Assembly: GCA_014529385.2 (NCBI GenBank)
Contig: CM043960.1
Coordinates: forward strand, 124,601,543-124,665,542
Length of the DNA stretch: 64,000 bases
Direction of reading: 5' to 3'
Source: Adiantum capillus-veneris
Lineage: Eukaryota; Streptophyta; Polypodiopsida; Polypodiales; Pteridaceae
Of this stretch, positions 1 through 12,177 are shown piece by piece; position 1 is the first letter of the stretch; every line of letters starts with the position of its first letter. The notes beneath the pieces were generated by a model. The model did no database searches. It had not been told where the DNA came from and saw nothing but the letters and a program-made list of their open reading frames with translations. A program made the position numbers and the translations under genes.

Positions 1-3000
1 ATGAAGGGTTATTCCCCTTCTCCATTATGTTTCCTTCTGCCGTGTATCTGGTGCCCTCTCTAATGCGAGGTTAATGCACTCTGCCTATGTCGCAACGGGT
101 CCCTTTCCCCTTTCACTCATGTTGCTTCACAATGTACACATCTTTATCTGATGCTTCGCTTGATGGTGGGCGACTAGGCACGGCATTTGGCCCATCCATT
201 TCTTGACATCATTCAGTTGTGTAACTCCTCCTCTTACCCTCTAGTAACCTGGCAAGCTGATGGGACAATATTGGGTAACGAAGCTACTCTCTGGGCTACA
301 ACACTACATATCAACATGCTACTTATACAGGTGAGGGATTTATGCTCCCTCACTTACACTTGGGTTTAGTTTGTTTCAAAAGAGAGAGAGAGAGGTTGGA
401 AAAAGTCTTTGCTCTGCATTAATCTACTTATGCTACCTGGATGATTAGTGGGAAGGCTTATGCTTCATAGGTGCAGTATTTTACTGTCCATTGGATTTTG
501 CTTAGCAGACTTGGTCTGTTTCCTTTTTGTCTACATAAAGGAAGGATTGGTTGAAGTTTTGTTGCATAGTGAAATAACTTACTCACTAATAGGGAAGATG
601 TGCAAATTCTATTTTGGTTGTGAATATGTTTCATTCGGATAACATTTTGAAGAGAATACCCTGATTATTTGTTTGTCATTTGATTTAATCTCTTTACTAT
701 AGTGGTAGAAATGATGGACACGTGGTTTTAGAAAAAAGGGGGGGGGAGATCTGCTATATTCTCTTAGCACACCTAGGCTCCTCATGTGTGATCTCTGGTT
801 TTCAATTTAAGTAACATACTGGTTAAAATTGTCAAGGACAATGAATATACATAATGGAAAGACTTGGGCACAAAATAGGATGGGTTTTTTTCTCACTATT
901 GATGGTCATTTGACTAATAAGACTGTTATCTGTTTTGCTTGACTCTTGGCCTGTTCACTTTACTGAGCTTTAGAAATTATGAGAGAATGGTACTTTTGAT
1001 GTATTGATCTAAGCTATGCAATCTTTGTATTACCTTATGCTTTCACTAAGGGTTTTGGTTGCTTATTGTGGGTGCTTACGGAGAAGAAGATGGTGGATTC
1101 TAGCAGTAGCTTTTTTGCCTACATATCATTTTTTATCTGGTTTTGTTGCTTTACTACCTGGGATTTGGCATGAAAAAGACTAAAAATGGGTTATGAGACT
1201 CTGGCATGGGAGTTGTGATATTTTGAACAAGACCCTTATGTTTTCATGGTGCCCACCCATTGACTAGGGCTTGCTAATTCTGGATTGAGAGATTTATGGA
1301 TTCACTAACTTGGAATTTGATGGATTCTCTTGTATGGCCTAACTTTGGGATTGAGTGGTAATTTTTTTCCTTTTGCTCAAATAACTGGGCATGATTCAAG
1401 TGGCATGACATTGCTGAGGTCTATATTAGGTTTTTGTTATCCTACATAGGGCTGGCATTCTCTACCGGGTATGGGTTGGGATATTACTTTAACTAATGCT
1501 TCAATACTAAGGTGTGAGCCTAGTTCACACATAAAGATCTCTCTCCCTAGCTGGGGTTTGATATTTAAAGGGTTTTAAGGTATGATAGTGGCTTATTGGG
1601 ATTTGATCTTTCAATAGCGGGTGATTTCTGATAGTGGTGGTCTTGATTAGAGATTTGTTACATGACTTATTTGTTGGTCTTTTAATCTTGTTCTCCGATT
1701 GTTACTGGTCTTTTGTTTGGGACTCGATTCTATTCTCATGACCTGGCTGTATTTGGGTATGGTTTGCTGGTTAGGAAGATTAATTTTTAAGCTTGCTTAA
1801 CGCCACCTAATTATTGATCTGCTGGTTTTTTACCTTTAGTTTTTTACCTAAAATACTGGAGATTTCTATTTCTACATTGAAAGGTCTAGCAAGATCCACT
1901 ATATGATAACGCTTATTCTGACAATTTGGAGTTAAACTTGGCTAATCCTTCTTGGATTTGTTCACTGTCTTGCTAGCTTGGTGTGTTGACTCTGCTGGCT
2001 TTGATCACTTTTATGCTGGCCTGGATTTTTTGACCACTACAGGCTTTTTTGACTTGTTATTTGGATTTCTTACCCTTCTAGTTTAGATCTAGCATTGCTC
2101 TTTTGTTGGACATGGATGAAGTTATTCTACTATTCTCATCAAACAAGCTAAGACTTCGAGGAATTGCATTATGGATTTTTAGTAATTTGGGTCTTGACAT
2201 CTGATTGTCGAACTTACTAAATTAGTGTTAAGCTAACCCTGATTTGTTTTGGTCTCTACTTCTTGCTGCTAGGGTATAATACTATTGGTTACTGACTTTG
2301 GAATACTCGCTTTCACAATAGGGTTTGGTTCATCTAGTTGAAGGGTTCGACTTTGAGCCATACAACATGACTGCTGTTATTGTACAAAACGTTTCTAATC
2401 ACTTTGAAGCTGTGATTACATATTTAGATTAAAATTAGGGATGGTTGGACGGGTTGGAACTCTTTGATACGGTAAACGGTTACTTATAAGAAGGTTAGAG
2501 CATATGGTGCTACTTTGTGAATGTGGTTTAGATAGGGAGATTTTAAACTTGAAAATTTTGGAAATTACCTGGGGTTTTCCTAATTAAATACTGTAAAGAA
2601 ATACTTTCAAAAACATGCATAAACTACTTAGAATTTGCAAGTCTTTTCTTGGACATTACAACCTGGAAAGAAGTGGAAATACTTAAGTTTTTTTGCTTAT
2701 ACTTTTATATTTTTAAGCACCATTTAGGACGATAGCTAGTATAATAATTTTTACGGTGGACAAATAACAATTGATAGGGTCTTTGAAGCCTGCCATACAT
2801 AGCAAAGTATACCAAATTTGTTGTCTTGACTATATGGATGCAGGTGAGAATTCTATCTTGACTTAAAAAGGTTTATCATGTTGCAGTCCGACCCTGAAGA
2901 CCCTTGAGGATTCCATCGCGATGAACTCAACAGTTTTGCTGCTTTTGTATAAAATCATTAGAATGATACCTCATTCTAATTATGTTGTACATTAATGAAT

Positions 3001-3102
3001 TACAGGCTCATTCATTTCTATACAAATCCTTGCCTAGTCATCCAAAGCCAGTTGTCTTTAGAACGTCATGTCCCTTTGTGTATATGTATTTAATTTAATA
3101 CT

Positions 3103-3105
<3 letters not shown>

Positions 3106-3162
<57 letters not shown>
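3106..3162. repeat. (AC)n microsatellite
   Basis: An uninterrupted dinucleotide tract of about 57 bp. The matching position of copy 2 (near 19,783-19,804) has a much shorter, interrupted tract, so the repeat changed length after the duplication. Confidence 0.95.
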
Positions 3163-3165
<3 letters not shown>

Positions 3166-3616
3166 ACCTAATTTTTATTCCTACACCTAAATGTGATGCA
3201 AAAGGTATGAGTAGCAGTCAAAATCAAGCAAGGATGGGGCTTGTATCAACTAGCATAGAAGAGGGTGAATGGAGTGTGCCTACACACAATATTGAGACCT
3301 AATACTAATTAGCCACCTAATTGGCTAGGAGAGAAGTGGCTTGAAAGACTCAAACCCTAGAGCGTGCTCACACTAACGAATGGAGAGCTAATCAAGCATA
3401 GGTAAGCAATTACAAAGATTGATGAATAGGCCTAGGTATGGAACCGTGGGCTGTGATAGCACTTGATGGGCTAGTTGGTGCAGAAGTGTACTCCCTAATC
3501 ACCAATGACTAGCATTAGGATATGGAGGGTGAATCCTTAGCTTAACCATGGTGTTAGGGTTAGGGATAGGATTATAGAGATGGCGATTAGGGTTAGGTTA
3601 TACCAAGAGCAAGATC

Positions 3617-3618
<2 letters not shown>

Positions 3619-3661
<43 letters not shown>
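3619..3661. repeat. (AG)n microsatellite
   Basis: A dinucleotide tract of about 43 bp in copy 1 of the large repeat. Shorter GA tracts lie at about 4,590-4,610, and at 25,269-25,295 and 26,190-26,208 in copy 2. Confidence 0.95.
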
Positions 3662-3663
<2 letters not shown>

Positions 3664-4855
3664 ACGATAGAGTTCAAGTGAAATTCATTCATTAAAAAAT
3701 ATCCTCTAATAAAGAATTGGTGCTTTACAATCATTTGGCTAGGGAGGTTGCATCGTGTTAGGGTTAGGGTTATAGAGATGGTGATTAGGGTTAGGTTATA
3801 CCAAGAGCAAGATCATAGAGAGAGAGATTATAGACACAATGATTGAATTCAAAGTGAAATTTATTCATTATAAAATAGCCTCCAATAAAGGCTTGGTGCT
3901 TTACAATCATTGGCTAGAGAGGTTGCACCCTCTTGCTATTGGACCATGTCATCAATTATCTCTTCCTAGGTGGTAGATGGCTTTCCCATATGGTGCCACA
4001 AGTTGGGATTTTCCTTACAATGCTAACCATAAAAGGCACTACACAAAGTACAAAATTCCATGGGCAAATCAAACAACAAGCATGTTATCTATGGTCTTAT
4101 AAAACATCACCTCAAGAAGGACTAGTGAGTCAAATGGAAGGTGTGTCATCTAGTTTTTTCTTAAATTACTGCATGAATAAGAGATTGTATTGAATTAGAA
4201 CAACCCACAATAATTTCTAAACCTTAACCTCCTAAACTACCTCTAGGATAGGTGGCACCAGATCGTGAATCAAACGTAGTTGATAGTGTCTATCTACTCT
4301 ACACATCCCATTTTCAAGTAGTTCATGCCAAAGACACATCAAACTAGCATACAGGTACATGTAACTTGATTTTTTTTTAAAAAAATAGTTTTACAATTTA
4401 AAGAACAATTAATCACGCATGTGTAACTAGAGAGAGGTTATGTGACTGCAAGCTAGAGAGAGAGAGTGTGGTTGTACATAGCTAAAGAGGGTGAACCTAC
4501 AAGCTAGAGAGAGTGTGGGTAACTGTAAGTAGGTAGAGAAAGATTTTGTATGTCTGTAAGTGGCTAGAGAGGGAGTCTATAAGTGACGAGAGAGAGAGAG
4601 AGAGAGAGAGCTATGTGTGAGAGAAAATATCAATCGATAAGGTAATTCATCGATAGTTTCTTGTAGCATTACATAATATGCAGCATATCTATTGATGATC
4701 TTATTGATCATTTAACTTATTAATTTGAGAAATTTTGTTTATTTTTTATAAATAAAAAATCATTATTTGATTGAATAAACAAAACCTAGGTGTTCAGTGA
4801 GGCTGTCAACAAGATGAAACAACCCTTAATAGCATGGCAATGTGCAAGACCCATA

Positions 4856-4887
<32 letters not shown>

Positions 4888-5977
4888 ACACACTTGTGAT
4901 TTTTACAATCCACCACATTATGCGCATAACCACCATTGGAGGGTGCACACCGACCTAAGGAGTCATTCTCAATGGTACATGAGCTTTTGAGGAGCATGTC
5001 TCATGGTGTTGTCTCTTCATCTCCCCTCACACAACCCTGCAGACACCATAGCCTTGAGTTGTGAGCTGACCTTGGTGGTGAACACGGACCAGTTTTCCCA
5101 CATGGTCTCAAGCACATCACTTCAAAGGCAAAGCCTACTTTGCAAGGTCACCAACAAGGAAATTTGGAGCTAAAAAAGGATTTGATTTGAGAAAATATAG
5201 AATTTATAGCAAAGCGAGTGCTCATGATTTTTTCAACCGTAACTTTTCCAAGCTTTTCTTAATCAGCTTTATGAAAGCCTCAAGGCTATTAATTACATTT
5301 TTAGATCTTTATTACATATATGAAGGTCTTGGCACATTGTTTGGATTTTGCACCGTGCTTAAGGCTTTTATATCAAACTTCGCTCCTCTCGTAAAGTAAG
5401 TTCAAAGTATCAAAGCTAAGTATGGCTTCCAATTATTATTTGGCAAGGTAATTTGGAAAAATTTTGGAGTCAAAATCGGCATTGGATTCATTTTCAGCAA
5501 GTTATCTTGATATTGGGATTCGATTTAGCATGACAAACCACCTTCCTAGTTTGTTTTTGTTCATCAACAAGTACTACATGGACTAGGCCATGCTATGCAA
5601 AGTGTTGTTTCTTACAAGGTATTCATTTTTTCTTGCTCACAATACTGCACCACAGATTTAGACATAAACATGCATCATAACTTTGGTTTTTAAAATCATA
5701 TGCTTGTTAGGACTATCGTTGCACCGCATTAGGACACTCTTCTAGAGGGTTCCCACATGGCAATTGGCATAGACAATCGCATAGGGTTGCTTGATCTTCA
5801 AGCATTTAGAGCATTACTCATGCATATCTGTTTTGAAAAGGAACTTTGCAAATTTGCATGAGAATTTTGTTAAACTATTTGATTTGATAGTGCAATTCAT
5901 GCATCAAGAGGCCAAGGGCCTTACAACTGAGAACCCTAGGATTTTTTTGGGCTCGAGACTTGAAAATCCAATCCCTT

Positions 5978-6482
5978 GCATGTTGGGTTGACAGGTGTTA
6001 GGTGGTCTTTCCTTGATTATAGACTGGGTTCTTGCTCACGGCTATTGTACTCTTTTGGCTCGGCCGGTTTTAGGTTGCAGGCTAATCCAAATTTACTCAC
6101 CCATGCTTAATTAACTCAATTCTTGTTTTTTCAAGTACATGCTATTATCAAAATGACTAGTCTTATGTGATTTTTCCATGAGCATGTACATAATCATGAA
6201 TACATCACTTGAGGACTATGAGGGAAAAACATACTTTTTTCTACTGGTTGTCAAAGCCTTAAAACCCCTACGTCTTCCTTGAAGACACTATCAAATATTG
6301 TGTGGAAAAAACTTGCTTTCCTTTCTTCAGTACCATTTGGACGGGGTACATCTCCAATAAACTTCATACTTGACTATTTTACTCTCATCAACATGATGAG
6401 GCAGTAGGCTCATACTCAATGGGCATACTACCTTAACATTGAGTATGGTGCCTGAGTATGGGTGGGCACGTGCGCGCACACA

Positions 6483-6538
<56 letters not shown>

Positions 6539-6993
6539 ATTAGTTTATCTAATAGTGATCGATGCATCTAGCTATAGTGACACTTATACTTAAGCTATTG
6601 TTGTAGCTGATGGCTGTGTTATCTAATGGGTAATTACCTTGGATAATCATTCTCCCTCCATGGGTGATTTTCGCTCATGTTAAATTGAAGTTACTAAATA
6701 TAAGAGGCAGATGTTTTTTGCCACGATTCATTACCATTTAAGGATATAGTTATCATGGACTACTATAATTTTTTGTGTTTATACTAAATTCTGCCGGTAC
6801 TTATATGTACTTGAGGGGGTCAACCTTGAGATTATACCTTGTAACTACCTCATTGGGTGATTTGAATGGATCCTAGATATTTATATTGCTTATGATGCTA
6901 TCTTGGTGAGCATGCTTAGTGTGACCACTTTTTTAGTAAGCAAGGCTCAGTGGGAGCAATCCCTTAAAGGCTTAACCCATAAAGGGTGCATGA
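5978..6993. other. Spacer between the two large repeat copies, no gene seen
   Basis: This kilobase separates the end of copy 1 from the start of the copy 2 alignment. It contains a CA tract of roughly 50 bp (about 6,487-6,534). The reading frame across that tract is only the microsatellite translated. No LTR ends, primer-binding site or protein domain was recognised. Confidence 0.6.
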
Positions 6994-8590
6994 ATGAAGG
7001 GTTATTCCACTTTTTCATTATGTTTCCTTATGGTGTGTATTTGATGCCCTCTCCAAAGCAAGGTTAATGCAATCCACCTTTGTCACGATGGGTCCCTTCC
7101 CCCTTTCCCTCATGTTGCTTCACGATGGAGGCATCTTTATTTGATGCTTGGCTTGATGTTGGGTGGTTGGGCGTGGCCTTTGGACCATCCTTTTCTTGAC
7201 ATCATTTGGCTGCATATCTCCTCCTCTTACCCTCCAATAACCTGGTGAGTTGATGGGACAATATTGGGTTATGAAGCTACATCTCTGGGCTACAACTCTA
7301 CATATTGGCATGCTACTTATACAAGTGAGGGATTTATGCTCCCTCACTTACGCTTGGGTTTGGTTTGTTTCAAAAGAGAGAGAGAGAGTTTGAAAAAAGG
7401 ATTTGCTCTGCATTAGTCTACCTCTTCTATCTGGGGGATTAGTGGGAAGGCTTCTACTTCACAGGTGCTATATTTTACTTCTCATTGGATTCTGCTCAAC
7501 AAACTTGGTCTATTTCCTTTTTGTCTTCCAACAAAGGAAGGATTGGTTGAAGTTTTGCTGCATAGTTATAATGAAATAACTCACTCAATGATAGGGAAGA
7601 TTTGCAAATTCTATTTTGGTTGTGAATACGTTTCGTTCGGATTACATTTTGTAGATAATACCCTGATTAATTGTTTGTCATTTAATTTAATCTCTTTACT
7701 GTGGTGGTAGAAATGATGGACACCGGTTTTTAGAAAAAGGGGGGGGGGGGGGGGGCTCTGCTATAATGTCTTAGCACACTTGGGCTCCTCATGCATGATC
7801 TCTGGTTTTCAGTTTGGGTAACATACTGGTTAAATTTTTCTATGGATATACATTAATTGGAAAGACTTGGACACAAAATAGGATGAGTTTTTTTCTGGCT
7901 ATTGGTGGTTGTTTGACTAATAAGGTTGTTATCTGTTTTGTTAAACTCCTGGCATGCTCATTTTATTAAGCTTGAGACTTTCTGAGAGAATTGGACTATT
8001 GATGTATTAATATAAGCTATGCAATCTTTGTATTACCTTATGCTTATCACTAAGGGTTTTGGTTGCTTATTGTGGGTGCTTATGGAGAAGAAGATGATGG
8101 ATTCTAGTAGTAGCTTTTTTGCCTACATATCATTTTTTATCTGGTTTTGTTACTTTACTACCTGGGATTTGGCATGAAAAAGACTAAAAATAGGTAATGA
8201 TACTTTGGTATGGGAGTTGTGATATTTTGGATAGGACCCTTATGTTTCCATGTGCCCATTGACTAGGGTTTTCTAACTCTGGATTGACAGATTTATGGAT
8301 TCACTAACTTTGAATTTGATGGATTCTCTTGTATGGGCTAACTTTGGGATTGACTGGTATTTGTTTTGTGCCTTTTGCTCAAATAGCTGGGCATGGTTGA
8401 AGTGGCATGACATTGTTGAGGTCTATATTAGGATTTTTGTCATCCTACACAGGGTTGGAATGCTCTACTAGGTATGGGTTGGGATATTACTTTAATTAAT
8501 GCTTCAATACTAAGGTGTGAGCCTACTTCAGACATAAAGATTGCTCTACCTAGCTGGGGTTGGGTTTTAAGGTATGATAGTGGCTTATTG
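6994..8590. repeat. Large direct repeat, copy 2, segment a
   Basis: Collinear with 1-1,598. It stops at the TTG target site where the CACTA transposon begins. A run of 17 G (7,739-7,755) replaces the shorter G/A run in copy 1. Confidence 0.9.
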
Positions 8591-9019
8591 CACTACAAGA
8601 GCCCGCGCGAATTTCAACCTCAAATTATCGGCGTCAATGGCGGGCATCAGTATATGTGTAGGTAAACGTAGAGGAAGATCAATTTTTTAAAAAATTTTAA
8701 TTTTTAATTTTCGATGCTTGAATCGGTAGCTGTTTCGGCACCTGTACCGGCAGCTATTCCGACGCGTATACCGGTAGCTATTCCAACGTTTATACCAGCT
8801 GTATCAACGGACCTGCAAAAAACAAAGCCGTGGGTCTTTCCTTGTGCATTTGCTTCATTCTCCGCCTCTTCTCTTGCCCTCCTCCTCCTCACCTGCTCTG
8901 CAGATCTTCTGCCCAATGAGTTGCCGAAGGTGAGGTTCTTGCTTGTGGACTACTCCCCAGCATCAAGGTGAGATTCTTTTCAAGTTTTCTTGTAGGTTTG
9001 TGTGTATGTGTGTCTAACA

Positions 9020-9021
<2 letters not shown>

Positions 9022-9061
<40 letters not shown>

Positions 9062-9115
9062 GTGCGTGTGTGTGTGTGTGTGTGTGTGCGTGTGTGTGTG
9101 TGTGTGTGTGCGTGC
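9022..9115. repeat. (GT)n microsatellite inside the CACTA element
   Basis: About 94 bp of GT interrupted by a few GC steps. The open frame across it is only the translated microsatellite. Confidence 0.95.
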
Positions 9116-9277
9116 GTTTTTGCAGGTTTGAAGATGTTTTAAGACCCTTTCTTGCTCAAATAGGCTGCATGTGAGTGCTCAGAAGTTTTATGAATTTTAT
9201 TTAATTTAAGATTGTATTGCATATAGACAAAATATAATTTCATTCATTAGGCTTTCAATGCTTTAAATTTTATGCAA

Positions 9278-9469
9278 TTTTGTTTCGAAATTATGCTTTG
9301 GAAAAATTTTGTTTTGAAATTATGCTTTGGGATATTTTGTTTTTAAATTATGCTATGGGAAAATTTTGTTCTGAAGTTATACTTTGGAGAAATTTTGTTT
9401 CGAAATTATGCTATGGGGATATTTTGTTTTGAAAATATGCTTTGGAGAAATTTTGTTTTGAAATTACGA
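9278..9469. repeat. 29-bp tandem array in the CACTA 5' arm
   Basis: About six and a half head-to-tail copies of a 28-30 bp unit of the form TTTTGTTTYGAAATTATGC followed by TWTGGRRAWA. Copies differ at several positions each. It sits between the GT tract and the AGGTTA array. Such subterminal arrays are common in CACTA elements, and function is unknown here. Confidence 0.9.
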
Positions 9470-9486
9470 TACCATCTCATCATCAT

Positions 9487-10065
9487 CTGTTAGGTTATAG
9501 GTTATAGGTTAGGCTATATGTTAGGCTAGGTTAGGTTATAGGTTAGGTTAGGTTACAGGTTAGGTTAGAGCTAGCGGCAAATAGTGGAAAAAATACAAAC
9601 GAACTTCGAAAATGACTTGTGTACTTCAATAAATGTGAACGGACTTTGGTTTGGTTTGGTTATAGGTTAGGTTTAGGTTTTAAGTTAGGTTATAGGTTAG
9701 GTTATGTTATTGGTTAGGTTAGATTAGCTTATAGGTTAGGTTTAGGTTATAGAATAGGTTGGGTTAGAGCTAGCAGCAAATAGTAGAAAAAACGCAAATG
9801 GACTTCGAAAATGTCTCGTGTACTGCAAAAAACACAAAACGGAGTTCGGTTAGGCTAGGTTATAGGTCAGGTTTAGGTTATAGGTTATAGGTTAGGTTAG
9901 GTTAGGTTAGGTTAGGGTTAGGTTATAGGTCATGTTAAGTTAGGTTTAGGTTATAGGTTGTGCGTAAAAGGTTAGGTTAGGTTGTATGTTAGGTCAGGTG
10001 TAGGCTATAGGTTAGGTTAGGTTAAGTTGTACGTAAAAGGTTAGGTTAGGTTATAGGTTTCAAAA
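9487..10065. repeat. AGGTTA/TTAGG-type minisatellite block in the CACTA 5' arm
   Basis: Long degenerate runs of AGGTT, TATAGGTTAGG and TTAGG words, with one pure stretch of (TTAGG)n near 9,893-9,925. The block is punctuated by a roughly 80-bp segment starting AGAGCTAGCGGCAAATAGT (near 9,568 and 9,766, and again at 10,190), so there is a higher-order period of about 200 bp. The words resemble telomere-like repeats, but the setting inside a transposon argues for an expanded internal array rather than a telomere relic. Confidence 0.85.
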
Positions 10066-10364
10066 GTGCACACAGACTTCAAAAACACTAATATATAGTC
10101 ATTGACCAATAAAGATGAGATTATTACCCTGTGGTCCTAATCTCCGTGCACTGCAGGGAACGGGCATGGCTAGAGAATGTGAGGTTGTTAGAGCTAACGG
10201 CAAATAGTTGAAAAAATGCAAACAAACTTCAAAAATGACTTGTGTACTTCAAAACTCAAACGGACATTGATAAACAAAGTAAAATCACGCAATCGGACTT
10301 CAAAAACCCTAATATATAGTCATTGACCATTAAAGACGAGATTATTACCCTGTGATCCTAATCA

Positions 10365-10620
10365 ACTGATGGTTATAACTGTCCAACCCAAAAATGTTCT
10401 TGGGCATAAAATATCAGATTCAACAAAATCCAATCTAGCCAAAATCCAACCTAGCAAATATTCAGACCCAGCAATATCCCAACTTAGCAATATTTAGACT
10501 CAGCAGATATCTGGCTGACCAAATATTAGACTCAGTAATATTTAGATTCAGCAATACTCACAGCAGCATCCCAATTTTAGACCCAACAATATTCAGACTC
10601 AACATATAATATCCACACAA
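10365..10620. repeat. Roughly 250-bp direct repeat, copy A, inside the CACTA element
   Basis: The sequence beginning GATGGTTATAACTGTCC recurs at 11,817-12,068 with the same order of AATATTCAGAC-like words. Both copies are AT-rich and rich in the words CAGCAATATT and CTAGC. No protein is encoded. The pair brackets about 1.2 kb. Confidence 0.8.
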
Positions 10621-11499
10621 CAAATGGCACGTCTTGGTGGTGGATTTCGTAGAAATCCGACTCGGATCCACACATCCCTTAATCAAAGTCAAATGCCTTA
10701 TCCTATTTTTCCAAAAATCCCTAGTTACTATATAGCATAAAGTATAATGACTGGAACCTAATCCAAGAAATACAAATACACCATACAACACTATGACAAA
10801 GTCAATGCTAGGATCTTTATATGAAGTAAAGTGTAGTGCCTGGTACTTAAACCAAGGTACACAAAATACATCATAGATAAAAACTAAACGTCACCCAAAA
10901 TTTCCCCAAAGGATTATAGCACATGAGAGCTTATTATTTCAAAAGGATGCTGTATCGGGATCTACATAGTCTATTTAATTGGTTGCTTAAATTGATTGGG
11001 ATATTTTAGTTTAGTGATGTATTTATATGTTTGAAAAAATTCAGTAAAAGATACCATTCTTAATTTTGTTTGCTTCGACAGATCTGATTATCAACATCAG
11101 ATTTCTCTGTCTGATTTCAATAAATGGATCTTTTTGCTCTGCAAGATCATCCAAATTTCTATCATTTTACACAGCCTGAATCTGTAGCACCTGGCTAAAT
11201 CTGTGCAACCTGAACCTGTAGTACCTTGTTGAATCTGTGCAACCTGAATTTGCAGCACTTATAGCAGCAAAATATGGATTTTGAATCTATAGCAACACTT
11301 CTAATCAAACATGATGGTTGAAATCCATCATCTCTGCTGCTCTTGAATTTCCGCTCCTTGATCTAACAATTTCTCCTTCAGAATAGGTTTTTTCATAGAA
11401 TCATCACTCGTGAAACAAACACCGACCTTGAATGCTGACACAGAAGGTAATTAGAGCCAAAAAACATACCATTACAATAGATAATCAACAAGATAATAA

Positions 11500-11610
11500 T
11501 GTCAATAGGTTCACCAAATGTGTTGGTGAAACCTTCAATGGCCTAGCTGGATCGCCAAATGTGTTGGTGAAACCTTCAATGGCCCAACGAGATCGCCAAA
11601 TGTGTTGGGG
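11500..11610. repeat. Short tandem repeat (about 42-bp unit, 2.5 copies)
   Basis: Three successive starts of CCAAATGTGTTGGTGAAACC (the third diverging after GTGTTGG) between the two 250-bp direct repeats. The open frame at 11,432-11,794 translates it, but resembles no known protein. Confidence 0.7.
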
Positions 11611-11816
11611 TTCAACAACACAAGAATCTCTCTCACACACATGCTCTCAAATAGAGAATAAATACTTACTTCATGATCAGAATCAACAAAAGACACATTT
11701 AGATAGCTTCAGAGTCAGTGAACAAAACATAGAGAAAAGATCAGACACAGCAAAGAACACCATGGCTAAAGATTCTCTCCATTCCCCTACTTAGAACTTA
11801 TTCCAATACAAGTACC

Positions 11817-12068
11817 AACTAATGGTTATAACTGTCCAACCCAAAAATGTTCTTGGCATAAAATATCAGACTCAACAAATAATCCGACCTAGCCAAAATC
11901 TGACCTAGCAAATATTCAGACCCAGCAATATTCCAACCTAGCAATATTCAGACTCGGCAAATATCTAACTGACCAAATATTAGACTCAGTAATATTCAGA
12001 GTCATCAATATTTAGAGCAACATCCTGGTTTTAGAATATTCAGACTCAACATATAATATCTAGTCAAC
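11817..12068. repeat. Roughly 250-bp direct repeat, copy B, inside the CACTA element
   Basis: Partner of 10,365-10,620. The words just outside it (GGCTTGGCTAGAGAATGTGA, from about 12,071) also occur near 10,165, so the arrangement may mark a nested insertion or a local duplication. No primer-binding site or polypurine tract was seen beside either copy, so I do not call an LTR pair. Confidence 0.75.
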
Positions 12069-12177
12069 ATCGGGCTTGGCTAGAGAATGTGAGGTTGTCA
12101 TGTATTGTCATGTAGTTAGTAGTGTGTAGTTATAACAAGAGTGTTTGAATTAGTTGTAGCATCATTGTTAGATAAAG

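Larger units (their letters stand above)
1..5977. repeat. Large direct repeat, copy 1 (empty-site copy)
   Basis: This roughly 6-kb segment aligns collinearly with pieces of 6,994-31,123. Stretches near 1,020-1,120 and 8,030-8,130 differ at only a few positions per hundred bases. It ends near 5,977, where the shared sequence stops; its left end may lie outside the window. Inside are a G/A-rich run near 737-750, a CA tract, several GA tracts and TTAGGG-like words around 3,550-3,790. No credible gene is seen: short frames such as 3,933-4,193 resemble nothing I know. At 1,596-1,598 and near 5,414 it preserves the uninterrupted target sites of two elements inserted in copy 2. The unit could be a very old long-LTR retroelement or a segmental duplication; I cannot tell which. 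Confidence 0.85.

Noticed and set aside
6327-6533. Cys/Val-rich open frame on the minus strand
   Set aside because: It is a CA microsatellite translated; no flanking coding signal.
8968-9174. Cys/Val-rich open frame on the plus strand, inside the CACTA element
   Set aside because: It is the GT microsatellite translated.
9487-10065. Interstitial telomere of TTAGG or TTTAGGG type
   Set aside because: Repeats are degenerate, mixed with TATAGG words and interspersed with unique 80-bp blocks, and lie inside a transposon arm. Plant telomere sequence TTTAGGG is not present as an array.
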